60,175 nucleotides of DNA from Gammaproteobacteria bacterium (GTDB lineage: Bacteria; Pseudomonadota; Gammaproteobacteria; Pseudomonadales; Azotimanducaceae). Position 1 is the first letter of the stretch, and every line of letters begins with the position of its first letter. Location of the stretch: NCBI GenBank assembly GCA_002708765.1, contig PAPD01000048.1:1-60175 (forward strand), given 5' to 3'. Position numbers and translations under genes: made by a program. Positions 28,305-37,514 of this stretch are shown here, one piece after another. The notes under the pieces are model-generated. The model ran no database searches and was not told the DNA's origin. It saw nothing but the letters and a program-made list of their open reading frames with translations.

Positions 28305-28760
28305 GTGGCTATCTGGGTAGACGCTGATGCATGCCCAAGAAGCGTCAAGGAAATACTATTTCGTGCCAGTGCACGGACCAAAACGACCGTAACTTTCGTC
28401 GCAAACTCACAGATCCGAATCCCAGCACTAAAAGAAATCAGATTCGTTCAGGTTCCTAAAGGTTTCGATGTTGCAGATCAGGAAATACTAAACCGATCTA
28501 ACCCTGGGGACCTAGTAATCACAGGCGACATATCTCTTGCGGCAGGTCTCCTCAAATCGGGTGTTAGCGTAATAAGTCCGAGAGGAGAACAGTTCTCTAC
28601 TGAAACCGTGGGACAGAAACTTAACATAAGAGATTTCTTAGACACCATGCGTTCGTCCGGAGAACACACAAGGGGCAGTCGCCCTATGAGCAAAGTAGAC
28701 TCCCAGAAATTCGGAAACAGCCTAGACCAGTATCTTGCAAAATCAATGAAAAGTAGATAG
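28305..28760 (+). CDS. yaiI: UPF0178/YaiI family protein (PIN-like fold)
   Basis: A 151-residue protein of the UPF0178 (YaiI/YqxD, DUF188) family. It begins IWVDADACPRSVKEIL and contains GDLVITGDISLAAGLL and VISPRGEQFS; these aspartates are arranged as in PIN-like nucleases, but no function is established. The GTG start at 28305 follows directly after the TAA of the preceding SDR-like gene with no spacing. A 254-bp AT-rich, highly structured gap follows. Confidence 0.88.
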   Translation: MAIWVDADACPRSVKEILFRASARTKTTVTFVANSQIRIPALKEIRFVQVPKGFDVADQEILNRSNPGDLVITGDISLAAGLLKSGVSVISPRGEQFSTETVGQKLNIRDFLDTMRSSGEHTRGSRPMSKVDSQKFGNSLDQYLAKSMKSR

Positions 28761-28801
28761 ATGATATATAGCAGACAACTCTTATTTAAGAAGGGTTTTT
28801 G

Positions 28802-28832
28802 ATGTATACTTTATTAATACATATGTATACTT
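28802..28832 (+). repeat. Tandem 10-bp repeats with 21-bp period and a palindrome
   Basis: ATGTATACTT occurs at 28802-28811 and again at 28823-28832, exactly 21 bp (two helical turns) apart, each containing the palindrome GTATAC. A perfect 12-bp palindrome ATACATATGTAT lies at 28817-28828. This layout resembles a pair of operator half-sites on one DNA face. It sits between two convergent 3' ends, so no known gene is controlled from here. Confidence 0.45.
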
Positions 28833-28916
28833 ATATCGTACTTTGTGTGTCCTTTTCTAGAGATATAGCTTTTTGAAAAGAATCGTCCGAACAGAACTTT
28901 CGAATATCTATATAAA

Positions 28917-28946
28917 GGAGTATAAAAGTATGTGACCACTTACTCC
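28917..28946 (+). promoter_or_regulatory. Shine-Dalgarno sequestered in a hairpin with an ATG-TGA minimal ORF
   Basis: AAAGGAG (28914-28920) is followed nine bases later by ATG (28930-28932) directly joined to TGA. GGAGT (28917-28921) pairs with ACTCC (28942-28946) and AAGT (28926-28929) with ACTT (28938-28941), leaving the start-stop in the loop. The site looks like a masked ribosome-binding site, but no gene follows on this strand. It could be a relic leader, part of a small RNA, or chance. Confidence 0.3.
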
Positions 28947-29014
28947 CTTGAGGTTTCTGTAAAACTGACTATCAGAAATTTAGTGTAACTAAAATAAGAA
29001 TCAAGTTCGATGAA

Positions 29015-30187
29015 CTAATCAACATCCTTAAATGGGCCTCTTTGTGCAATAAAATCGACCTCCATATCAACATGATGTCTTTCTTCTTTTAAATATATAG
29101 ATACAGCGTCCCGAAACGAGTCGTGTGTTATCCAGTGCGCACTATAAGTATATTTGGGCATATAACCACGGGCCAATTTGTGCGCGCCTTGCGCGCCAGC
29201 CTCGACTCGTTTCAGATTGCGCCGGATCGCAAATTCTATAGCCTGGTAATAACAGACTTCGAAATGAAGGTATGGATAATCCTCGAGGCACCCCCAATTT
29301 CGACCATATAAGCAATCAGAGCCGATAAAATTTATAGCTCCGGCAACATATTTTTCGTTCTTTTTACACATCACAAGAAGTATATCATCAGCCATATTTT
29401 GGCCGATCAACGAAAAAAATTGTCGCGTCAGATAAGGAGAACCCCACTTCCGGCTTGCCGTATCAACATAAAATTTGTAAAAAGCATCCCAATGTCGTTC
29501 CTCGATCTGCCCTCCTTCCAATAACTCAATCGTCACACCGGACTCCATGGCGCCTCGTCTTTCTCTTCTTATATTCTTTCTTTTCTTTGAAGAGAGTTCA
29601 TTCAAAAAAGCGTCGAAACTGTCATAATCATGGTTTTCCCAATGAAATTGGCTATGGGTTCGCCGTAAAAAGCCTATCTCATTGAGGCCCGAGCACTGAT
29701 CTTTATCAAGGAATGTTATATGCACAGAGGACACACTTAACTGATTTGCAAGACTCACCAACCCCTTTGCAAGCTCTTTTTCAATCTCCTCTTTTTTCTC
29801 CAGAGGTTTTACCAATAGCCGTCGCCCTGTTGCTGGTGTAAACGGGACACTCACTTGCAACTTGGGATAATAATCCCCCCCAGCACGTTCAAATGCATCC
29901 GCCCAAGCATAATCAAAAACATACTCGCCTTGAGAATGGCTTTTAAGATAACTGGGAACCACTCCTATAATTTCTGCTGCTGAAGTTTCCAGTGCCAGAT
30001 GATAGGGCGCCCACCCTGACCGCGGACTCGCCGAGCCACTTGCCTCCAGCGAATACAGAAAACTATAGGATAAAAACGGATCATAGGGCAAGTCAGCCCC
30101 TGAAGGATTGGCGCATTCATCCCAAGCCTTCTGGCCTATTTCCTCTATGCCGGGAAAGGCCTTGACAAGATAGTTCGTATTAGAAAT
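29015..30187 (-). CDS. GNAT family N-acetyltransferase, DUF482/peptidoglycan-biosynthesis-like
   Basis: A double-GNAT-fold protein of the DUF482 (FemAB-like) family: FLSYSFLYSLEASGSASPRSGW, PAYHLAL-type strand (here APYHLALE), FHWENHDYDSFDAFL, SSKKRKNIRRERR, and near the C-terminus HFEVCYYQAIEFAIRR and AGAQGAHKLARGY. The first conventional start in frame is TTG 30091, but family-like sequence continues upstream (YLVKAFPGIEEIGQKAWDE), and no ATG, GTG or TTG is found before the frame runs into the preceding gene. An AUU at 30187 is used here as a provisional start. The function of the family is unproven. It is last in the F420 operon, just after the interrupted LLM gene. Confidence 0.75.
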   Translation of the reverse strand: MSNTNYLVKAFPGIEEIGQKAWDECANPSGADLPYDPFLSYSFLYSLEASGSASPRSGWAPYHLALETSAAEIIGVVPSYLKSHSQGEYVFDYAWADAFERAGGDYYPKLQVSVPFTPATGRRLLVKPLEKKEEIEKELAKGLVSLANQLSVSSVHITFLDKDQCSGLNEIGFLRRTHSQFHWENHDYDSFDAFLNELSSKKRKNIRRERRGAMESGVTIELLEGGQIEERHWDAFYKFYVDTASRKWGSPYLTRQFFSLIGQNMADDILLVMCKKNEKYVAGAINFIGSDCLYGRNWGCLEDYPYLHFEVCYYQAIEFAIRRNLKRVEAGAQGAHKLARGYMPKYTYSAHWITHDSFRDAVSIYLKEERHHVDMEVDFIAQRGPFKDVD

Positions 30188-30207
30188 TTTCTGGCTCAGA
30201 ACGGTTC

Positions 30208-31242
30208 TTACAACATTTCCTCGGCAACCAATTCCAGAGCTTCTAGCTGCCCCGATCCAATCAGCATACTACCGATTTTTCCTGAAGCACTGACCTCCTT
30301 CCAAACCTGCAAACGTTCCCTGATTTTTTCTGCAGGACCAACCAAGTGACAGGCATCAACCAACTCATCCGGCACAGCTGCCATAGCTTGATCCTTTTTC
30401 CCTGAAAGGAAAAGATCTTGGATCTTCACTGCCGCGTCCTCGTACCCTAGTGCTTTCGCGTAGTCATTATAAAAATTCTTGTTACGAGCGCCCATGCCAC
30501 CAATATACAAGGCCATATTACCTTTAATAGGCATTCTACAATGATCAAGATCATCTCCCACCATAACAGTTACAAATGGAGCAACATCATAGTCAGAAAG
30601 CGCTTTTCCAGATTTTTATAATCCTTTCTGAATTGATCCCACAAGAACATCACTTTTCTCAGGCGGCATCCATATCGGGAATACTCCATCTGCTACCTCT
30701 CCCGAAGTTTCTAATCCTTTCGGTGTAATAGCAGCCGTATATATCTTGATGGAAGTATCTGCCGCGAGCATACTTTTAAGAGGCTTACCTAGGCCCGTAC
30801 CATCTTCACCCTGATATGGCATGCTATAGTGAAAGCCCTGATGAGATACTGGCTCCTCTCTCGCAAAGATTTTTCTCATGATATCAATATATTCCCGAGT
30901 TCTAGTCATCGGTTTACCGTAGGCCACTCCATGCCACCCCTCCACAACCTGAGGGCCTGATGCTCCAAGGCCCACTATAAATCTCCCATTCGACAACTGG
31001 TTGAGGGTCATTGCCGTACTAGCTGTGCAAGCTGGGCTCCTTCCAGGCATTTGCATTATGGCTGTGCCAACTTTTATTTTGTCGGTCTGGGATAAAATCC
31101 ACGCAGCCGGAGTTACCGCGTCTGACCCATAGGCTTCCGCGGTCCAAACTGAATCATAACCCATGCTTTCAGCAGCTTTTATCCTCTCTATATCGATAGA
31201 GATATTCTTCCCGCCCAAACCGTTCAATATTCCTAGTTTCAT
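30208..31242 (-). pseudogene. LLM-class F420-dependent oxidoreductase interrupted by in-frame TAA
   Basis: Two adjacent frames on the minus strand, 208 and 118 residues, are the N- and C-terminal parts of one LLM protein. They are in the same frame and separated only by TAA at 30618-30616 (codon 209 of 344). Homologous sequence runs straight through the stop: SIQKGL, stop, KSGKALSDYDVAPFVTVMVG. No frameshift is involved. Either a point nonsense mutation or a sequencing error explains it; TAA is not a known recoding signal. The ATG at 30564 could restart translation but would yield only the C-terminal part of the barrel. It is the third LLM gene of the F420 operon, 34 bp after the second. Confidence 0.8.
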
Positions 31243-31276
31243 GTCTTAACCCTTAGTTAAATTAGTTCCTAATTTT

Positions 31277-32281
31277 CTAGCCGCTGAGCTCGCTCAACAT
31301 TGCCTTCGCATGGTCATCGTCTCTTGCTGGAATCGAACCCATGGTCCTATCAACAAGATTAGAATAACGTCCCTTGAATTTACTTACCACTTCATCAAGC
31401 TCTCCAACCGTAGCAAATTCTTCAAGAATATCGTCAGTTATCATTGAACCCATTTCATCCCATTTTCCCATTTTGGAAAGTTTATTCAATTCGGGCTGCA
31501 ACTCACCCCACCCATGAAGCCCTAGCACAGGAGCATATGCTGGAGTCGACCCATAAAATGCGATCTGTTTGCAGACAGCTTTTTTCGTGACGTTAAATTC
31601 CTCTTCATTTTTCCCGGTTACGATGAACCCCGGATAGGATATTTCGAAATTCTCTCGAGTCCTTCCCGAGATCGATAATCCTTTTTCAACCGCGGGCAAG
31701 GTCACTTCCTCGAGGTATTTACGGGTAGTAAAGGAATGAATTATAACTCCGTCTGCTACCTCTCCTGCTACCTCTGTCATCAACGGACCAACCGCTGCAA
31801 GCATGACCTTCGGAGACCCATATTCGCTATCAAGTGGCGTAAACATTGGTGTCATAAGAGAATGCTCGTAGAAATCTCCCTTAAACGAGAGAGGAGAACC
31901 ATGGTGCCAGCAGTCCCATATTGCTCTCATGGCCGATATAAATTCTCGCATTCGGGCTGCTGGTTTGGACCAAGGCATGCTGAATCTCTTCGTGATATGA
32001 GGTCTTATCTGCGATCCAAGCCCCATAACAAAGCGCCCCTTCGAATAGCTATTAAGATCATGACCTATGTTCGCCAAATTCATCGGAGTTCTAGCGAAAG
32101 CCACAGCGATAGAAGTCACCAGCTGAATGTTCTCAGTATGCTCAGCAGCAAGTAACAGTGGAAAAAACGGATCATGCGAAGTTTCCGCTGTTACCGCGCC
32201 GTGATACCCAAGAGACTCTAATCTTTTAGCCTGCTTTGGCACGTTGGCCAAATTCCCCATAAGTCCGCCATCTACCTTCAT
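31277..32281 (-). CDS. LLM-class F420-dependent oxidoreductase (TIGR03617-like)
   Basis: A 334-residue luciferase-like TIM barrel. GYHGAVTAETSHDPFFPLLLAA, IQLVTSIAVAFARTPMNLA, YSKGRFVMGLGSQIRPHI and FSMPWSKPAARMREF match the actinobacterial F420-dependent subgroup known as TIGR03617. It sits between two other LLM genes and directly behind the F420 synthesis genes (25 bp after the previous gene), which supports F420H2 as the hydride donor. Substrate unknown. No signal peptide, so cytoplasmic. Confidence 0.87.
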   Translation of the reverse strand: MKVDGGLMGNLANVPKQAKRLESLGYHGAVTAETSHDPFFPLLLAAEHTENIQLVTSIAVAFARTPMNLANIGHDLNSYSKGRFVMGLGSQIRPHITKRFSMPWSKPAARMREFISAMRAIWDCWHHGSPLSFKGDFYEHSLMTPMFTPLDSEYGSPKVMLAAVGPLMTEVAGEVADGVIIHSFTTRKYLEEVTLPAVEKGLSISGRTRENFEISYPGFIVTGKNEEEFNVTKKAVCKQIAFYGSTPAYAPVLGLHGWGELQPELNKLSKMGKWDEMGSMITDDILEEFATVGELDEVVSKFKGRYSNLVDRTMGSIPARDDDHAKAMLSELSG

Positions 32282-32306
32282 TTCCTTTCCTCTCTATTAA
32301 TTTTTT

Positions 32307-33302
32307 TCAAAAATTGAAGTTATCTCCCGTAAAGGCTTTAAAAGTCTGGTCGGAGTTTTTCGGGGAGACACAAGATATGATATGAGTGGTGATCCCCATT
32401 TCAGCATATTCTCTGATTCGTTGCTGGCATTCATCTCTCGAACCCAAAATCGCAATATCATCCACTAGAGAATCAGCCAGTGCTCCAGTCGTCATTTTTC
32501 GATCCTTGGCTGCCCAACCTTCTTTAATTGCTTCAGCAACTTCCGCATAGCCGCACCAAGAGAGAAACTTGTTGTAAACGGGAGTGGCGTAATAAGGAGC
32601 AAAGCCAGCGCGGATTAGATCTCTTGCAGATCCTTTATCATCAGTAACAACTACCTGGTGTCGGCAAACCACCTCTAAATCCTCCAGTTTTTTCCCTGCA
32701 CGTTCAGCACCCACCCGAATATGCTCCATCATTTTAGGTAATGCCTGCCTGGGAAAAAGATTCAGAATTACCCCATCAGAAAACTCGGCCGCCGCTTCTA
32801 GCATACCTGGTCGCAAGGCTGCCATGTAGATAGGTGGCTCTCCATTTTCAATACCTGCCTGCCTATAACCGTGGCTTCGAAGAGTTTCACCTGAAAAATC
32901 TGTTTTTTGCCCAGTCAAGATAGACTTGACTAACTCCGTTGTCTCTTTAACTCTCGTTAAAGGCTTTTCAAATTTCTGGCCATGCCAATTTTCCATCATA
33001 GTCTGACTGGAAGACCCCAGACCAAGAATGAATCGGCCCTCTGATAATTCCCATAGAACGCGAGTCGTAGAAGCCAAAACCGCGGGAGTCCGAGAATACA
33101 CAGGAATAATTGCCGTTCCTATCCTGATTCTCTCGGTATTCAGAGCGACCGCGGCGGCCGTAGTTAAGGCGTCTACTCCGCCAGAATCTGCAAACCAGAC
33201 GTCATCATAGCCTTCGACTTCCGCTCGTTTTGCCATCTCGATTGTCGCTTTCACCCCGCGCGGATCCGGCAGAGTCAACGCAGTTCTTTGACGCACACTC
33301 AT
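32307..33302 (-). CDS. LLM-class F420-dependent oxidoreductase
   Basis: A 331-residue luciferase-like protein with EGYDDVWFADSGGVDALT (strand 1-2 region), IRIGTAIIPVYSRTPAVLA, the LSEGRFILGLGSSSQTMMENWHG turn and PIYMAALRPGMLEAAAEFSDG. It lies 14 bp after fbiC on the same strand and is the first of three consecutive LLM genes, so it is almost certainly made together with the F420 enzymes. Reactions could be hydride transfer to enones, quinones or alcohol oxidation. The three LLM proteins are clearly different from each other, not recent duplicates. Confidence 0.87.
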   Translation of the reverse strand: MSVRQRTALTLPDPRGVKATIEMAKRAEVEGYDDVWFADSGGVDALTTAAAVALNTERIRIGTAIIPVYSRTPAVLASTTRVLWELSEGRFILGLGSSSQTMMENWHGQKFEKPLTRVKETTELVKSILTGQKTDFSGETLRSHGYRQAGIENGEPPIYMAALRPGMLEAAAEFSDGVILNLFPRQALPKMMEHIRVGAERAGKKLEDLEVVCRHQVVVTDDKGSARDLIRAGFAPYYATPVYNKFLSWCGYAEVAEAIKEGWAAKDRKMTTGALADSLVDDIAILGSRDECQQRIREYAEMGITTHIISCVSPKNSDQTFKAFTGDNFNF

Positions 33303-33316
33303 TTTCTTTCCTTTTC

Positions 33317-35824
33317 CTAAATTATATCGGCACTAGAGATTCTGTCTTCCCCTTCCAAGTTATCTAAACCAGGACGAACAAGTTCTGTTTTTTTCTTCTT
33401 AGTTTTTCTCTCATATTTCTTCGCACTACTATAAACCGGATCACTCAAACCCATGGCACCAAACGATTTCTGACGCTGTATATCCGAAACAGGGCCATAA
33501 GTTGTACTGCGCTGCCGAGGGATTCTTCCTGCGCGTTCAATTATTTTTTCCATTTCTTCAGGGGTTGTTTCTTGGCCATGCGAAGCTCCGGCCGCTCTGG
33601 TAATAGTCTCATTCATCAAGGTGCCACCCACGTCATTTACGCCAGCACGCAAACAGGCTAGAACTCCTTGATGTCCAAGCTTAGTCCAAGACGCCTGAAT
33701 ATTTCGGAATTCAGGGGCCAAAACTAACCGCGAAACTGCATGAATAAGAACCGCTTCGCGAAAAGTCGGGCCTTTTCTAGCTTTACCTTTCAGATAGAGT
33801 GGTGATTCCATATGAATAAAAGGCAATATAACGAATTCTGTGAATCCTTGAGTTCGGGATTGCAGCGCCTTAATCCTAAGCAGATGTCTCGCTACATGAG
33901 AATATTGCTCCATATGCCCATACATTATGGTAGCTGTGGTATTAAACCCGGCCTCATGAGCACATTCCATTACTTCAAGCCACTGAGCAGTATTTATCTT
34001 ATCGGGACACAAAGTCTTCCGAACTTCATCATCGAGAATCTCCGCCGCCGTCCCCGGCAGCGTATCCAGTCCGGCTTCCTTGAGCTCACCTAAAAATTCG
34101 GATATCGAAACTCCAAGCGTCTTCGCTCCCTGCCAAACTTCTAGGGGAGAAAACGCATGTATGTGCATATTCGGAACGACTTGTTTTATAGAACGACATA
34201 TATCAATGTAGGTTTTCCCATCATATTCGGGATGAATGCCCCCCTGAAGGCAGACTTCACTCGCCCCACGGTCCCATGCCTCTTTCGCCCTCCTCATAAT
34301 TTCTTCATGAGTCAAATCGTAGGGTCTGCCTCGTAAATTCTCACTCATCTTGCCTTTCGAAAACGCGCAAAACTGACATTTAAAATAACAAACATTCGTG
34401 TAATTAATATTCCTGTTTACGCAATAAGTAACTTCCTCGCCAGCCAAACGCTTCCTGAGCCGGTCCGCTGCCTGGCAAACAGCACTATAATCCGATCCTC
34501 TAGCCTGCATCAATCTCACAACTTCTGATTCAGAAAGGGTTTCTTCCATCGAATCAGATTTTTTTATTATCTCAAGGACATCATCAGATATTTTCTGCGT
34601 AGGAATAGCCGAAACAAGACCTAGATCTATCTGAGGTGGCTCAGCAAGATCCCCGGCTCCCCATGTTTCGGTGCGCGCAAAACCTGAACCATCCAGGGCA
34701 GGCAACACGAAAGGTCTAATCGAAGGGTCTAACCACTTCTCACTCTGGTTAGCGTGGCTCGGATACAGAGCTAATCTTTCTATCAGCAACTTACCAGCGC
34801 CCTTTGTCCTTTCAGCTAACTCTGCCAAATGAGGCCATGGAGCTTCGGGATTGACAAAATCTGGAGTTACCGGAGAAACTCCACCCCAATCATTAATACC
34901 AGCCTCTACAATTCGTTCAAAAACTCCGGGACTTAAATTTGGTGGTGCCTGGATATTCATCTGAGAACCAAAAACGAGCCGCGCCATCGCTATGGTCCAA
35001 AGCAGCTCATTCAAGTCCGGTTCAGGCGAATTGGCCATAAGAGTGTCCGGTTTAGCCCTGAAATTCTGGACAATAATCTCCTGGATATGGCCATATTCAT
35101 CGCTAATACTGCGTAGCGTCAGAAGAGATTTTAGTCGCTCTTCCCTTGTCTCTCCAATCCCAATCAATATCCCTGAGGTAAAAGGAACCCGAGCTTTGCC
35201 AGCATCCTTAAGCGTTTCGATCCTCAGAGCAGGAGTTTTATCGGGAGATCCGTAGTGAGGCATTCCTTTTTCGGTCAAACGATTCGAATCACTTTCCAGC
35301 ATTATGCCCATGGAAACAGACACAGAGCGAAGCTCACTCAACTCGGTTTCACTCATCAATCCGGGATTCAGATGAGGGAACAATCCCGTTTCGTCCATAA
35401 CTAACTGGGCCATATCTTTCAGATAGGAGAGAGTAGAATCCTGTTTAAGTTCTTTCAGACCTTCTCTCGCTGCTTTATAACGAAGCTCCGGCTTGTCTCC
35501 CAGCGTAAACAGAGCTTCCTTGCAGCCCGCTTGCGCTCCGTCCCTAGCAATTTTTAAAACCTCTTCGGGCTTAAGATATGGAGCTTTCAGTTTTCTGGGA
35601 ACCTGGGCAAAGGTGCAATAGTGACAAACGTCTCTGCATAGATGGGTAAGCGGTATAAATACCTTTCTAGAATAAGATACGGTGTTCTGATGCCCTGAAT
35701 CGCGAAGCCTTCGCGCTACCTTTGAGAGCGCAGAAGTATCTCCATAACTCTCAAAACTCAGTATCTCTTCGTCACTCAATCTTCGAGCCAGAGCCTCCTC
35801 CAAAAGAGTCATATGGGTTTCCAT
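33317..35824 (-). CDS. fbiC: Bifunctional FO synthase (CofG-CofH fusion)
   Basis: An 835-residue protein with two radical-SAM domains. The N-terminal CofG-like half has the cluster motif C63-RDV-C67-HY-C70, the C-terminal CofH-like half has C479-YFK-C483-QF-C486. CofH couples tyrosine to 5-amino-6-ribitylaminouracil, and CofG closes the ring to give FO, the deazaflavin chromophore of F420. Fusion in this order and length is the FbiC form known from mycobacteria and other bacteria; archaea usually have two genes. The gene follows cofC by 4 bp and precedes an LLM gene by 14 bp. ATG 35824 is used; ATG 35812 is an alternative. Confidence 0.95.
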   Translation of the reverse strand: METHMTLLEEALARRLSDEEILSFESYGDTSALSKVARRLRDSGHQNTVSYSRKVFIPLTHLCRDVCHYCTFAQVPRKLKAPYLKPEEVLKIARDGAQAGCKEALFTLGDKPELRYKAAREGLKELKQDSTLSYLKDMAQLVMDETGLFPHLNPGLMSETELSELRSVSVSMGIMLESDSNRLTEKGMPHYGSPDKTPALRIETLKDAGKARVPFTSGILIGIGETREERLKSLLTLRSISDEYGHIQEIIVQNFRAKPDTLMANSPEPDLNELLWTIAMARLVFGSQMNIQAPPNLSPGVFERIVEAGINDWGGVSPVTPDFVNPEAPWPHLAELAERTKGAGKLLIERLALYPSHANQSEKWLDPSIRPFVLPALDGSGFARTETWGAGDLAEPPQIDLGLVSAIPTQKISDDVLEIIKKSDSMEETLSESEVVRLMQARGSDYSAVCQAADRLRKRLAGEEVTYCVNRNINYTNVCYFKCQFCAFSKGKMSENLRGRPYDLTHEEIMRRAKEAWDRGASEVCLQGGIHPEYDGKTYIDICRSIKQVVPNMHIHAFSPLEVWQGAKTLGVSISEFLGELKEAGLDTLPGTAAEILDDEVRKTLCPDKINTAQWLEVMECAHEAGFNTTATIMYGHMEQYSHVARHLLRIKALQSRTQGFTEFVILPFIHMESPLYLKGKARKGPTFREAVLIHAVSRLVLAPEFRNIQASWTKLGHQGVLACLRAGVNDVGGTLMNETITRAAGASHGQETTPEEMEKIIERAGRIPRQRSTTYGPVSDIQRQKSFGAMGLSDPVYSSAKKYERKTKKKKTELVRPGLDNLEGEDRISSADII

Positions 35825-35828
35825 TAAC

Positions 35829-36533
35829 TTAATCTAGCTCCTTGGATACCATGGCTAAACGTTCCGCTATTCCACTACTTACAAGATATCTGAGCGTGTA
35901 ATATTCGGAACCACCTCCCATTTCCTTTTCATAGATATCTAGAAGCTGCATCAAATCAGCCGGAGTATCAATATCCAAACCAATCCCTGGCAATCTAAGA
36001 GTTTGCGGTTCAATTTCCATACTTCTAGCACTATCCAAATGTTTTTTGTAACTATCTTCACCGAACTTAAAGTCTATCGCACTCGGCGGTGATATGGCCA
36101 TACAATTGGTACCTCCCATATCCTTTGCCGGAACAATTACCAGCTCCGGCTTCTCTGACTGACCGAAACCTTCTAGCACCACTTCAAGTTCTTCAATTCC
36201 CACCAAAGGGACATCCCCTGGCAAGAACAACATGACTTCAACTCCAGCTTCAGTCAGTTGCCTTGCTGCTTCGGATACAGCTCGGATCAACCCTGGTCTT
36301 TCAGGTTCTGGAATAACAGTGGCTCCATAGTCTTGCGCAAGAGCACCAGCCTCCAGATCATTTGTCACTACAACTATCGAGTCTACCTTAGCACAACCCT
36401 GGAGGGTGGCTAAGACGTCCTCTACCATTGCTGAAAACAAGAGACTTCTTTCCTTCTGATCAAGCACCCCAGAAAGGCGATTCTTGGCATCTCCAAAGTT
36501 TCTTATTGGCATCAAAGCAGCAACCTGAATCAT
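35829..36533 (-). CDS. cofC: Phospholactate/PEP/3-PG guanylyltransferase
   Basis: A 234-residue nucleotidyltransferase of the CofC/FbiD family. PIRNFGDAKNRLSG is the GTP-binding start, FLPGDVPLVG supplies the metal-binding Asp, and GGTNCMAISPPSAIDFKFG with EDSYKKHL forms the substrate pocket. It activates a three-carbon phosphoacid (2-phospholactate in archaea, phosphoenolpyruvate in mycobacteria, 3-phosphoglycerate in Paraburkholderia rhizoxinica) with GTP. Which acid is used here cannot be told by eye. The ATG overlaps the cofD stop by four bases, giving tight coupling. Confidence 0.92.
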   Translation of the reverse strand: MIQVAALMPIRNFGDAKNRLSGVLDQKERSLLFSAMVEDVLATLQGCAKVDSIVVVTNDLEAGALAQDYGATVIPEPERPGLIRAVSEAARQLTEAGVEVMLFLPGDVPLVGIEELEVVLEGFGQSEKPELVIVPAKDMGGTNCMAISPPSAIDFKFGEDSYKKHLDSARSMEIEPQTLRLPGIGLDIDTPADLMQLLDIYEKEMGGGSEYYTLRYLVSSGIAERLAMVSKELD

Positions 36534-37507
36534 CGGACCAAAGCCTCGGCCAAGAAACGTATTAGTTCCTTGGCTAGATCAATTTTGTGTTCGAGACTAG
36601 TCATCATAGTCTCAGTCACCAAAGTTGAAAAACCAAGTTCGCACACTTCTTTTTCGAGGTGGGCATCTTTTTTATCCAAAACAAAATGACTAACTAAGTC
36701 CGGATAATTTTCCCCATAATATCTAGCGACTCCTATTACCGATTGAGGAATATTAAATTCCTTCATCATTTTTGCTGCGGGACCCTTTATAGCCTGCCCA
36801 TCTATTATATTAGAAACAGCTACCACGGGCAGATCGCTCGTTTTTATTCGATCAACAAAACCATTAACCGAAAGAATCGGGTCTATTGACAAAAACGGAT
36901 TAGAGGGACATAAAATAACTCCAGACAGGCCTCTACTTATAATCCGATCTAAGTCGGGATTTAAGCTCGCTTTTTCTATTCCGCTGAAATAGATTGATCT
37001 GACCTCGGGCTTACACCTTTCTTTCACGAAGTAATTCTGGAAATTCAACGCTCCCACCGAGACACAATCAACAACGGTTCGAACCTGATCATCAGTCATC
37101 GGCAAAATCGAATGGGCTATATTCATTTTTCGAGAAAGAAGCTTCGTAACTTCAGTGAGCGAAAGACCTTCCTTTAATTTTTCTGATCTTAGAATATGAG
37201 TAGCGAGATCCCGATCCCCCAGCTTAAACCATGAATCTCCTCCTAATTTCTCTAGCGCTTCCAGAAAATTCCAGGTTTCACCCTTCTGACCCCAACCCAA
37301 CTCCGTATTATTTGTCTCAGACAAACTATAGAGCAAAGAATCTATATCGGGGCAAACGGTCAAACCAAGATGCTGGAAATCATCCCCCGTATTAGCGACT
37401 ATCGTAAGCTCTTCTGAAGACAATATTTTGGACAAGCCAAGGGCCAGCTTCGCTCCACCAACACCACCAGATAGTGCTAGGTAATGGCTAGGTTTTCTCT
37501 CATCCAT
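36530..37507 (-). CDS. cofD: 2-phospho-L-lactate transferase family (F420-0 / dehydro-F420-0 synthesis)
   Basis: A 325-residue CofD/FbiA enzyme that transfers the phosphoacid from its GDP-linked form to FO, giving F420-0 or a variant. The N-terminal LALSGGVGGAKLALGL is the signature, followed by IVANTGDDFQHLGLTVCPD, LGWGQKGETW and later GVILCPSNPFLSIDPIL. The length is normal (about 320). It lies between cofE (7-bp gap) and cofC (ATGA overlap), an order seen in several bacterial F420 clusters. No unusual features. Confidence 0.94.
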   Translation of the reverse strand: MDERKPSHYLALSGGVGGAKLALGLSKILSSEELTIVANTGDDFQHLGLTVCPDIDSLLYSLSETNNTELGWGQKGETWNFLEALEKLGGDSWFKLGDRDLATHILRSEKLKEGLSLTEVTKLLSRKMNIAHSILPMTDDQVRTVVDCVSVGALNFQNYFVKERCKPEVRSIYFSGIEKASLNPDLDRIISRGLSGVILCPSNPFLSIDPILSVNGFVDRIKTSDLPVVAVSNIIDGQAIKGPAAKMMKEFNIPQSVIGVARYYGENYPDLVSHFVLDKKDAHLEKEVCELGFSTLVTETMMTSLEHKIDLAKELIRFLAEALVR

Positions 37508-37514
37508 AAAGGTC

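Noticed and set aside
30616-30618. Possible recoding (selenocysteine or pyrrolysine) at the stop inside the LLM gene
   Set aside because: The codon is TAA; Sec uses TGA and Pyl TAG, and LLM enzymes have neither residue here. A nonsense mutation or base error is simpler.
33317-35824. FbiC as two genes or a misassembled cofG and cofH
   Set aside because: The frame is continuous through 835 codons, and fusion in this order and length is the known bacterial FbiC form.
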